Both the position numbers and the translations under genes were made by a program. The notes under the pieces were generated by a model. That model searched no databases, was not told the origin of the DNA, and worked only from the letters and a program-made list of their open reading frames with translations. DNA of 64,000 bases from Norana najaformis (Eukaryota > Annelida > Clitellata > Crassiclitellata > Hormogastridae): assembly GCA_964023275.1 (NCBI GenBank), contig OZ029913.1, positions 46,875,976 through 46,939,975 of the forward strand. The letters run 5' to 3'. Positions 31,795 to 41,789 of this stretch are shown here, one piece after another (position 1 is the stretch's first letter; each line of letters begins with the position of its first letter).

Positions 31795-32199
31795 AATGAA
31801 CTCACTGCGGATTTTGCATCCGTCAAAGCTCGCAAGATTTGCTTGTGAGTAGTAAAACATGTTAGAAGTAGAAAATACAGTAGAAGTAGAGTAGAAGCTA
31901 GGGTCTATATATTGATAAGCAAACTTTCAATTAGCAAACCAAAATATTTTAATTATTAATATCTTTTTTGAGTTTTCAGATAATCAATTAAATGAATAAA
32001 ACTATAATTGTTGCTCTCGTAGTAAACATTTTAATATTTTTTACTGTTGAGGCTGATTTACATTTTGTAAAATTGTGTCCAATAACCAATTTAATTTGGA
32101 TTTCGCATTATTTTAATATATGTCGAAATGCATTTTTTTGCATGGGCCCCGCTCATTGCTTGGCTGCCTCGGGCCCCGCATACTTTAGGGCCGGGCCTG
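31795..32199. other. 3' non-coding end of the hAT element
   Basis: AT-rich sequence after the transposase, then a GC-rich terminal segment with two GGGCCCCGC repeats and the inverted terminus. No gene is seen. Confidence 0.8.
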
Positions 32200-33580
32200 C
32201 GTGAGAGCTTTGGGCGGTAATCAAAGTACCGCAGGCACAAATGTGTGGCTTGCATGTTGCTATTCCGAGGCGCAGGCCAAGGGCTATTCTAATGGTCTCG
32301 TCGTCCAGTCTCAGACCGCATGCTGCTATGGGAAATGCATATAGCCAGTCGCTAACATGCGGGGCGGAGACAGCTTTTATGCGTGCTTGATCGTCCGTGT
32401 CTTTAAGTGAATTACTAAGATTTAGAGCAGCCTTTTCGAGCAGTGGCCTATCCCAATATGATTGTCTATGGATAGTGGTGTTATCAGGATCAGAGACCTC
32501 GAATTCTGTTGGCCACTGTGTTAACATAGCATCGTATTGTGCATCTGTGGGAATGTGCACGCCCCTTAGTATGGAGGACTGGAAAGGCAGGGTGCTCGTG
32601 GCGGAAGCCAGAAAGGCGGAAGTGCCAGCGCTGACACCCTACTGATACCCAGTCCGCCCATTTTAATGGGGAGGGATGCCTGAGACCACTGGTTCTCAGT
32701 GAGAGCAACATTTAGAATGAGGCCAAGACCTTTACGTAGGAGGGAATCATAAACCTCTAGACAGTGGTGATTAACACAAGGACAACAGCGTAGCATATGC
32801 AGCAGTTTTTAAGGAGCTTCTGAGCAACAGGAGGGCATCTTGTCTAGCAATCAACGTGAGTCTGTCGAGCGCTAGAGAAAGCTCGTCGTTGTGAGCTTCG
32901 AGGGTGGACTGAAGGGCGTCCAAGATCGACAGAGGGGCACTGAGCAATGTCGCAGAAGCTGGTTTAATGTATGAAAATTGCCTCAGTTATCTATATTTGC
33001 CCTCAGGATTGTCATGTGAAATTACCTCACATCTTGTGCGGTTCAGGTCAAGTCCCAGGGCTTTACAGCTGTGCTCAATAATCTCTACATCTATGCCTCC
33101 CACCCAGTGTGAGATCGTCAAGGTAACCAAATGTGAGTGGGGAGAGCAACTTGAGAAGGACCGGTTGCAGAGGGAGGAAGAAAAGCAGTGGGCCCAAAGG
33201 CCTTCTTGTTGTGGTCCAAAGTGGGAAAGGGCTGTGAAACTGCCAAATATGAGGTTGGTGGCCTCTGAGTAGGTTGAGTAGCAAAAAGGTGCGAGTTCGG
33301 GTAGAATTTCATTAACTGATGACAGCATGCAGTCCCGATACAAGCAACTGAATGCATTGGAGAAGTCCAGCTTGACTAGAATAGATCCCTGCTCCATATC
33401 AGCCATGAAACGCCTAGCTGTATGAACGGCAGCCTCACACCCGCCTGGTACCCCCACGCTGACCTGTCTTGGTGATAGATAAGTCGTGATTCGAGCGACT
33501 GCGTAAGCGTTAGCGCATTTGGAAGCAAGCCTGCGCCAATAATACCCGATGACCACTTCCGGGGAGCCCACTACATCCAT
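32200..33580 (-). pseudogene. REL retrotransposon L, part 2: reverse transcriptase and thumb
   Basis: Continues copy L on the far side of the hAT. Minus-strand pieces: CKPHICACGTLITAQSSH (knuckle half), GDWLYAFPIAACGLRLDDE as seen in VSDWLYAFPIAACGLRLDDE, PIKMGGLGISRVSALALPPF, then the catalytic box TFGYLDDLTLGG near 33100. Upstream lie VKLDFSNAFSCLYRDCML, GVPGGCEAAVHTARRFMADM and GYYWRRLASKCANAYAVA. YLDD is present where other non-LTR families have YADD or FADD. Frames shift several times, so the copy is dead. It ends at the SINE-like insertion. Confidence 0.87.
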
Positions 33581-34195
33581 TATTGTAATTGTAATTGTAA
33601 TTGTAAGTTTAAATTTGTATAGCGCCTCTTCAAGCAAAAACTAATCAGTGGCGCTCACTGCGCTAGACTTGATGTTAAAAGTCACTAATGATGTTAAGTG
33701 TCATTAAGAACAGAGTAGTTTCCTGCAAGTGAACATAACTCAGACAACTAGAAGAGTCACCAATGGCAAGCTCGCGCACACACGCAAAGCCATACCAACA
33801 GATTCCCAACTAGAGTTTAAAGATGATGGCATGTTCTGAAGTCCCGAAGTTCCTGAAGCTCGTGGCACCAAGGATGAGGAATGAGGAATGACGATGGGCG
33901 ATGTGATCCGCCGCCGATGGCACACGGTTGTCTCACCGTCCAACAGTCCCTCGCAGGTGGAAAGCCACGCGGCGATCAGATATTCCCCGATCCGAAGGAT
34001 ATACGCAGGACGGACAGGTATTCCTCGCCCGCCGGCCGGTAGGTTGTTAGGCCGTTAGTTAGTTGAACCATTCCGTGGCTGACAGTCGGAGCCGCTCCTA
34101 AGACTTTCTTCGCCCTTCCTCCACCGAGACAAATTCCCGGCGTAGACCGCGTGCGTTGGTCTGAAGGTCCGAAGCTCGACATTCAAGCTGGAAGC
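33581..34195 (-). mobile_element. SINE-like insertion sharing the L2 3' tail
   Basis: The low-coordinate end has four ATTGTA-type hexamers and a roughly 60-base stretch (TATAGCGCCTCTTCAAGC to GTGGCGCTC) that closely parallels the 3' end of the L2 at 27.7 kb. The remaining 500 bases carry no reverse transcriptase and are unlike the L2. Such sharing is typical of SINEs that borrow a LINE tail to be copied in trans. I cannot identify a tRNA or 5S head. It is inserted in the reverse transcriptase of REL copy L; the high-coordinate boundary is approximate. Confidence 0.55.
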
Positions 34196-35324
34196 CTGTC
34201 GCCCCTCTGTTGGTGGACTCTTCCATGTTGGGGCCGGAGACCGTGCGGCCCCCCTGCGGAGCCCGCCGGGAAAGTACGCATGAGGTTCTGACTCAGTTGT
34301 TTGAAAAGGTTTGTCGGTAGATGGTGGTGGGACAAGGGGTCGGTCAGGAGGGGAAGCTGGGTGTTTTGAGCGTAGTTCATCGAACGTCTCCTCGCAAGCT
34401 GGGGCAGGTCTGTCGCTGGAGCGTAGGATTCTGACCGCAACCCTACTGTTCCTATCCTCCAGTTTGGATGCTACCGCTGCTGCTATCGCCTGTTTGTTAC
34501 ATGGCGCCCTCCCCAGACTCCTCCCCGGCGGATCCTGTGGGTCCTAGGCGAAAAGTTCGACCGATTTAACTGGTAAAATGTTAAAAAAAAATTCGTCACA
34601 CGCTTAATGATGGTAGATGTTAGGTTGTGGCGCTTTCCCCCTCGAACTGGCTGCTCTAATATGATGGTCCCAAAGGCGAGACGACTTCGCCTAGTGATGA
34701 GGTTCAGAGGGTCTGACAGAATTTGGTTGATAGTAGAAGTTGAGAGTTTGCCGACACTTGCTCTAGCTCCCCTGGGGATATGCTTGAGAAGCCTAGATTG
34801 TAAGAAGGGATGCTGCATGAAATTTTGGGTGTTAATTGACGCTGTGTCATGTGTATTAGTTGCACTAGAAGTATTTAGGGGCGTGTTGGGGAATGGTCCA
34901 GATTGTTAATGGGTAAGTTAACAAAAGAATCATTTATTGTTGTGTGAACCGGGGCAAGGTTTAGCCCTGGGGCCGTGCAAGTGGACCTTGCCGTCTTTGT
35001 TGTGTAGTTGTCTGGTTGTCCGAAGCCTTTTGCCTTCTGTGAAGTTGGGATGAGAGGTGGGAGTGAACGTACGAGGGTGGCAAGAGAAGGTTAAGGACAG
35101 AACGGCCGCAGTCCCGTGTCTACCAAAGTAGGTCACTCAGGGGGCGTGGTTGTTTCGGGTAAAACAAAGGATATATCAATGCAAAAGCCAACGGATGTTA
35201 CAAAGTGTAGTTACAGCAAACCTGACAAAAGCCGCCTCCTAAAACCTCGCCGCAGCATCGGATCGCGAAGCAGAGCTATTTACATTCAGAATAAAATCAA
35301 AACATACATGCATACATACATACA
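34196..35324 (-). pseudogene. REL retrotransposon L, part 3: N-terminal region and 5' leader
   Basis: Minus-strand pieces include MRTFPAGSAGGPHGLRPQH (start of reverse transcriptase), LLKHIPRGARASVGKLSTST and RGGKRHNLTSTIIKRV (the conserved N-terminal domain also seen in copy A), and TRQLHNKDGKVHLHGPRAKP followed by CPGS, part of the N-terminal zinc finger. The last 190 bases before the ATT run are probably 5' untranslated. Together with parts 1 and 2 this makes copy L the only near full-length REL element here, about 3.1 kb without insertions. Confidence 0.82.
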
Positions 35325-35355
35325 TATATTATTATTATCATTATTATCATTATCA

Positions 35356-35387
<32 letters not shown>

Positions 35388-35412
35388 CTTATTATTGTTA
35401 TTATTATTAGCC
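35325..35412. repeat. (ATT)n microsatellite at the 5' side of REL copy L
   Basis: ATT and ATC units preceded by CATA repeats. Together with the ATT run at 25815 it puts TAA repeats on both sides of a near full-length copy, which fits insertion into a TAA microsatellite. Confidence 0.88.
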
Positions 35413-35478
35413 TATTATTATTTGTCATTTAGTTAAACATATGCTTGTAACATGTATCAATCTTGAATTGTGATCATG

Positions 35479-35611
35479 ATCTGGAACCGAACGTTTTTGC
35501 CTATCGATTTTGTTTTGACTCAGCGCCTGTAAATAAGCTGGTTCTCGCGAATTAGCTTTCGTTGGGCGCTGTAGAAATCTCGAGATTACGATTACGATTA
35601 CGAATGAACGA
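35479..35611 (+). mobile_element. CR1 LINE 3' end fragment 1
   Basis: Matches the last 130 bases of the CR1 at 46.3-49.1 kb: TTTTGCCTATCGATTTTG, the GC stem AGCGCC and GGGCGCT, GAAATCTCGAGATTACG and ATTACG hexamers. A very short 5'-truncated copy. Confidence 0.9.
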
Positions 35612-35661
35612 GAAGAATGAATGAAAATATATGTTTAAAGCAATTGTGAACGGTATTATAC

Positions 35662-35951
35662 TGTCACGATGCCGAGTAGAAGTGGAATAGAATCTTTTAT
35701 TATTTAACTGAGACTTAACATCGACTGACAAGGGGCTCAGTCTCTCTCTCGGTCTGTATCGGTCTAACCCAAAGAGTCACTTCCCCCCCCCCCTATTTAA
35801 CGAGTCTGACAATCCCTCGACAATCTCTGGTGAATCTGTCTGGCAGTCTGTCGCATCAGGTGAGTGTCCAAATTTTCCCGCCGATGGCGCACCTCCAGCT
35901 ACCATCAGTGAACATCTGACGACGACGACACGTGAGGTGAGGAACGTGACA
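35662..35951 (-). repeat. 3' LTR of the Gmr1-like element
   Basis: 290 bases. Plus-strand end GAACGTGACA adjoins the polypurine tract CTTCCTCCCTC. TATAC flanks it at 35657-35661. Confidence 0.93.
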
Positions 35952-36079
35952 CTTCCTCCCTCAAGAGGATGCTCCCGGCTGTTTACGGACGGGACATCCA
36001 CCTCTGTCGACCATTTCGTCGTCGTAGTTTCTTAACCCATAATGCTCAGGAACAACGTGAAAAACAAATAAACAAAATA

Positions 36080-37315
36080 TTTAATATATAATCTATACAT
36101 CGCACTTATATAACACCCCCGGTGAGTCCACTCTGCCATATTTACAAATCTGGCCTCAACTGGGTTAGGGCATCTGCAGCAATGTTTAGTTTGCCTGCAT
36201 AATAACAAAACTCAACTTCAAACTCTTGTAAAGCTAAAGCTCAACGCATACGTTTCGCGCTTATAGGCGCACTCTGCTAAGTACGTTAGCGGGTTGTGGT
36301 CTGAATAAATGGTGACTCTCCCGTCCCAAATCCAATTTCGGAACTGGCGTAGGGCTGCCAACGCAGCGTACGCCTCCTTTTCAACTGTAGCCCAACCCCT
36401 TTGGGTGGTGCTCAGTTTTTGACTGACAAGGCCACAGGCAGAATCGATCCCTCTATCCCTCGCTGGGTCAAGATCCCTGCGACAGTATGGTCGCTAGCGT
36501 CCACATACAATTGAAAAGGTAGAGATAAATCAATTATCCATAAGCAATTAGTAGTAGCTTTAATCAAAGCTGCTTTCAACTCATCAAAAGCTTGCTGTTC
36601 TGATGGTCCCAGGGCAATTTATTCGTTACCCGTTTTCCAGTGAGATCAGTTAGAGTCTTAGCTATGGCTGCATAATTAGGTATATGGTCCCGAAAGTACC
36701 CGAAAAATCCTAATACCTGCCGTACCTGTGACTTGGTCTCTGGGACCTTTAGGTCACATACTGCAGCGACCTTTTCAGGATCCGCTCGCCGTGTACCAGA
36801 GCCTACTATTTCACCGCAAAATTTCACTTCAGGCAAGGCGAATCTACATTTACTTAATTTAAGAGTCAAACCGCATTCTCTAATTCTTTGCAAGAATTGT
36901 CTAAGGCATCTTAAGTGCATATGCCACTGATTAGAATACACAGCCATATCATCTATATAAGAAACAGTGAATGACTTGATTGGTTGTAAAATGTGTTATA
37001 CAGCGCGTACAAATGTATATTACCACTTGATTTCATTCCAAAAGGCGTGCCTGTCCACTCAAATAATCCAGCATCACATACAATAGCGAATAACCATTGA
37101 TCGGTCTGCTTTATCGGCGTCTGCCAATAACCACTGCATGCATCAAACGTGCTTATGTATTTTGCATGTCCAACCTTCTGTATAACTTCCGTTATTTCTG
37201 AAAGTGGAAACGCATCAGCTATTGTAAATTTATTCAGATACTGATAATCAATAGCAAAACGTACACCGTCTTTGCCATTCTTGCCCTTGAGGACGCATAC
37301 CAACGGACTGGCCAC
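36080..37315 (-). pseudogene. reverse transcriptase and RNase H (Gmr1-like, minus copy)
   Basis: Motifs: MASPLVCVLKGKNGKDGVRF, AIDYQYLNKFTIADAFPLSE, ISTFDACSGYWQTPIKQTDQ, TGTPFGMKSSG and a YIDDMAVYS box near 36950. The connection FCGEIVGSGTRRADPEK follows, then VLGFFGYFRDHIPNY. RNase H lies at roughly 36080-36600. It copies element RNA. The domain lies after the integrase in the direction of translation. Fossil. Confidence 0.88.
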
Positions 37316-39632
37316 TTTTTGATGGCTTGATAAACCCGAGTCTGAGTAACTCCTCGATTTGTTGATCTACCTGAGGTCTCAATCGTTCAGGTACACGATA
37401 AGCGCGTAACCTTTTGGGCTCAAATTCCTTTGTGACAGGGATGCTGTGTTCCACAATGTCACAAAAGCCTGGCGAATCCGAAAGCACATCCGGAAATTCG
37501 TGTAGAAGATCTAGTAATTCTTGTTTCATTTTGGGCTCTAAATGTGCCAATTTAGAGGATTCAACCCTCTTACTGGGGCATGGTAATTTCTGTTCATGTG
37601 GATCTCTTACCAACAATGCAACCCCATCAACCGTTTCAATTTCCCCAAAATCTTTGTCATGATCATATATTACGGCACAAGTGGCAACTTTAATCCCCTC
37701 TGGAGTAAAACCCATTGCATCAACAACTACTTTATCAACCCTCACATGAAAATGGCGTAGCTGGTTTGCATGTAACCGATACCGGCGCCCCTCTAGTTCG
37801 ACAACATAGCTGTATGGGGATCTTATCTCCACCACAGTAGCTAGGCCCTTCCACTTACTATGCAGACGGCTTATGGTAGAATCAGGTTGCAAAATCAACA
37901 CTTTTTCATTAACTACAAAATGTTTATCCTGGCTGCGTAAATTATATTGTTCGGTGTATCGTTTTTGGGCTCTTTTGGTGTTTGCCTCAGCATACGTATT
38001 GGCAATCCCCAAATTCTGGTGTAATTCTTTCAAATATTCAACCGGTGATTTACCTAAGTTTAATGGGAATTCACGCTCACCACACCACGTTTCTTTCAAG
38101 ACAGACATAGGTCCCGGGGGTAATCTTCCAAAGGCCATCATCCATGTTGCTACACAGGTGGTTTCATCTGGAATTTCTCGTAGCGCCCACATAACAAATC
38201 CCAGGTATTTATACCACGACTTCGGATGGTCCACAGCCATTTTAGCGATAGACAACTTGACCGTACCCACCATGCGTTCAACCAATCCCGTAGCTTGCGG
38301 ATGGTAACAATTATTTAATCTAGGACTGCGGCCCATACGTTTCATAAATTCACTATTCAATCGGGATAAAAAATTGGTAGCATTGTCGCTCGATACGACG
38401 GAAGCCACCCCAAAATACATGAATAAAGACATTAAACAATCACATACAACCTTGGGTGTTACAGATCGCAGTGGAAAGGCTGCTGGGTATCGTGTTGCGC
38501 TATCTACCAAAATCAAACAATAGTTAAAGGCGCACTTATTACCAGTAATAGGCCCAAGTACGTCCATAAACCAATGATCAAAAGCAATCTCTGCTCGGGG
38601 TATAGGCTGTATCGGAACCCGATCCCGAAAAGTAATACGTGCCTTTTTCTGACAAATTTCGCACTTTTGACAATATTGCTTTACATCTTTAATTATGGTA
38701 CTCCAATAGAAACTGAGACGAATGCGTTGGCTGGTTCTTTCTGGACCTAAGTGACCCCCTAATTCATGCCCCATTTCTAAAACTTGACCTCTCCTACACA
38801 GTGGTAAGCATAATTGGTTGAACCTTTGTCCCAACAGGCTTTCATGATGCATTAATAGCCCATCCTTATAAAAGAATCCTCCCTTCCGTCGTGAAGCTAA
38901 TGCCCGTGTACTACGCAACGTATCATCCCTTTTCTGCTCGCTTATTAGCTCCTCGACAGAGGCGCGCTGTGAATCATTCACAGGTGGCGCACATATCTCC
39001 TGCGAGTCGACATATGCTGTTGTATTTACTTTATCACCATTAGGCCTAACCTCTTGCATATCCGTTGTCAAAATCTCATCATCACCACTGTTATCAATTA
39101 CTTCACTAACACTATCACGGATTTCATCCGTCTTATCCATACTGTTATTGAGACAAACACTTCCCACTCGTCTTATGACGTTACATTGACAACCATGATT
39201 TCGTAATTGTTCAGCCGTGTCTGCCGTAATCACTAAAGAATCACTGACCTCGTCAGACACCGCACATAACATTGGTATCCAACATTGACGTTGTTTATCG
39301 TCTACATCAGTCTTACAATTATGGTCTAGGCTAAGGTACAGCCTAACAAGTTTAGCCTTAACGGGCGCCCCAACAATGCCTCGTAAAGTTATCGATCCTA
39401 AGTGTTCTACATCTCCCAGGTTATTAATAGTCCTGGGTTTTGCAACCGCTACTTCAGCACCTCCATCATCCAATGCGGGAGATACCTGAAAACCTTTACC
39501 CGGTTCACCAGCAACACGAACATTAAGATAGAGTAACTTTGCAAAATCAGAACATGTACCCTCATGAATATCTGTCCTCTTATCAGTTTTGATCGCTCCT
39601 GTTACTACCACTTCATTAACAACAGAAACCAC
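37248..39632 (-). pseudogene. protease, integrase and start of reverse transcriptase (Gmr1-like, minus copy)
   Basis: A long frame of 794 codons. An aspartic protease-like segment (FQVSPALDDGGAEVAVAKP) comes first, then an acidic linker, then the integrase: zinc domain GHELGGHLGPERTSQRIRLS and YCQKCEICQKKA, core FMDVLGPITGNK, VVSSDNATNFLSRL and QATGLVERMVGTVK, and a C-terminal part with YTEQYNLRSQ and VNEKVLILQP. The last 150 residues are the fingers of the reverse transcriptase. The fused order shows directly that integrase precedes reverse transcriptase in this lineage. Fossil element. Confidence 0.92.
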
Positions 39633-39741
39633 ATTTGTATCGGTGTCCTCAGATGCTCCAGCACTGGGGGCCTGATCACACGTTGGGGTTCGCGCCTCTT
39701 GTATAAGCTCCCGTTGTTGAACCTCCCCCAGGAGAATTAGG

Positions 39742-41065
39742 CTAGGCAGAACTAATTAAGCCCTTCCCTCTACATCTGTCGGCCGTGCAAGTATTTACCT
39801 GGCGTATCCCGTTAGTTGCTGCTGGTCGAAACCCTTTACTTTGATCCTTACTGCATTCAGCTTTAAAATGGGAATAACTTCCACAATTAAAACAACGTTT
39901 TGGCTTCCTACCAACAGAACTCTCGGTTGCCTGATTAGAAGGCATTCCCTGGGGCTTTGGAAAAGATAAATTGGGAGGAGCACCTGTTCCTTTATTCATT
40001 CCTGCCTCATTAAAGAGCGGTGTCGGCTGACCCAATGCTTGAGCTCGCGGTTTATCACCGATATGATTAGCTAAATAGCAATCAATAGTTGACGCAAGTT
40101 TAGCCGAATCGACCCAACCTAATTCGGTGGCTGACTCTACTGATAAAACATATCGTAAGCAAGATTCAGAAAGGCAAGACTCGACACGATCGCATACTAA
40201 CAAATCGGTCGTCTGCTTCAAAGTTGTTACCATGCGGCTTTCATATAATAAGACAAAACTGCTTGTAAACGTGAAGTAAACATAGCAAATGTCTCCCCTT
40301 CCTTTTTCGTCAGACGGTTAAACGATCCCCTGTACATCGCTGGTGATAATTTGTATTCTTTTAACACCAACTCTTTAATTTCGTCATAATTTGTGGATCT
40401 CGAGGGATCCATGCGTCCTACGAGTTCTTTTGATTTTGGATTTAGATACGGACGAATCAATATGCCGCGCACTTCGTTTGGCACCCCAATTGGGTCGAAC
40501 AAGTGTTCAGCATTCCGAAAAATGCAATTGTTTCAAACGGGTCTGTGGATTGCACAGTAATGCTGTTTTTAGCCGCATCGTCAAAGGTTTTAATTTTAAA
40601 TGCCGCGCTATTATTGCGTTCCCTTTCGGCCGCCTCTCAGGCCGCTTGTCTCTGTGCATCCCTTTCTTTCAAGCCCAACTCTGCCCGATTTTTCACCTCT
40701 TCCATACGAGCTTTATCGAGTTGAAACTGTAGTTCTCGTTCACGCAGTTCCCTCTCTCTCAAGCGTTCCGCCTTCTCTTCTTCATATTTTTGCTTCTGAA
40801 AAGCAAGCCTCTCCCTTTCGAACTCCACGTCACATCCGACTGCCCTTCGAGTCTCCGTCACCCTCGTCACGGGTTTATCCTTCCCGGATACCACTAATTC
40901 CGTCCACTTTGTCAAAAGTTCCTCTCTCGTAAATTCACAAACGGCTTCCTCCTCAAAACCAACTCTCAATAATTTTAACCTCAACGCATCAGTTGACAAC
41001 TTTTTCACCCCTTCCTGTTGTGATTTCGTTAATCTCTCCATTTTCCTCACGACAAGAGAACGCAA
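39742..41065 (-). pseudogene. gag (Gmr1-like, minus copy)
   Basis: Three pieces. The N-terminal part (40637-41065) is strongly coiled-coil, with FERERLAFQKQKYEEEKAER and more Glu/Arg heptads. The middle (40227-40502) resembles a Gypsy capsid with KELVLKEYKLSPAMYRGSFN and EGETFAMFTSRLQ. The C-terminal piece (39742-40233) ends with a CCHC zinc knuckle, CFNCGSYSHFKAEC. Gag forms the particle and packages RNA. Fossil. Confidence 0.85.
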
Positions 41066-41467
41066 CTCGATACTGCAATTATTTCGGTAAAATTTGAACT
41101 CCCCCTTTCGATAACTGCGATGTACAGTACTCTATTCCACCCAGTAAAACGCGTTCCCTGTCCTATCCCGCCTGCTGAGACCAGATACAACTCCCACCAC
41201 TACCAATTTGGTTGAGGCAGAGTAGCTCACCTTTTGTCTTCAATCCTTGAGAACGTCCACGCCGTCTTCCACCAGACGTCGTCTTCCACCGTCTTCTTCC
41301 AGTGGCTTCGTCTTCTCCCCGTCTTCTTCCAGCGGTTCGTCGTTTTCCACGACTCCGTTCACCGACCGTCGTCTTCTACCGCCCACCGCCTTCTTCCAGC
41401 GGTTCGTCGTTTCCACGACTCCGTGTACCGCCTTCTATTCGACTAATCCTGTCCACGACGCCAATTA

Positions 41468-41781
41468 TGTCACGATGCCGAGTAGAAGTGGAATAGAATC
41501 TTTTATTATTATTTAACTGGGGCTTAACATCGACTGACGAGCGGTTCAGTCTCTCTCTCTCTCGGTCTGTATCGGTCTAACCTAAAGAGTCACTTTCCCC
41601 CTATTTAACGAGTCTGACAATCCATCGACAATCCCTGGTGAATTTGTCTGGCACTCTGTCGCATCAGGTGAGTGTCTAAATTTTCCCGCCGATGGCGCAC
41701 CTCCAGCTACCATCAGTGAACACCAGAGGGCACCACCGGACGCACGTGCTGACGACGACACGTGAGGCGAGGAACGTGACA
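41468..41781 (-). repeat. 5' LTR of the Gmr1-like element
   Basis: 314 bases. The minus-strand end GCATCGTGACA is followed after four bases by TGGCGTCGTGGACAGG, a likely tRNA primer site. The leader just inside (41216-41467) has short GA-rich repeats (GCTGGAAGAAGGCGGTGG type) shared with the tandem array. TATAC flanks it at 41782-41786. Confidence 0.93.
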
Positions 41782-41789
41782 TATACTGA

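Larger units (their letters stand above)
26450..32199 (+). mobile_element. hAT (TTF/ZMYM1-like) transposon inserted in REL copy L, with an L2 LINE inside it
   Basis: Termini are inverted: CAGGCCCGGCC at the left and GGCCGGGCCTG at the right, followed inward by TTAGGGC and CTTTAGGG-type sequence. The flanking 8 bases CGTGAGAG occur at 26442-26449 and 32200-32207, a hAT-type target duplication. Without the L2 insertion (27737-31142) it is about 2.3 kb. The transposase is present only as remnants. It interrupts the zinc knuckle of the REL endonuclease. Confidence 0.93.
35662..41781 (-). mobile_element. Gmr1-like Ty3/Gypsy retrotransposon, complete in outline
   Basis: Both LTRs are present (35662-35951 and 41468-41781; plus-strand reading TGTCACGATGCC to GGAACGTGACA) and the element is flanked by TATAC at 35657-35661 and 41782-41786. 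Read on the minus strand the order is 5' LTR, primer-site-like TGGCGTCGTGGACAGG, gag, zinc knuckle, protease, integrase, reverse transcriptase, RNase H, polypurine GAGGGAGGAAG, 3' LTR. Integrase before reverse transcriptase identifies the Gmr1 lineage. The LTRs differ by several percent and one length change, so it is not very recent. All parts are recognisable, but about half a dozen breaks make it a fossil. Confidence 0.93.

Noticed and set aside
33890-34195. 5S rRNA or 7SL head for the SINE-like element
   Set aside because: No convincing match to the 5S internal boxes or the 7SL Alu domain could be seen by eye; the origin is left open.
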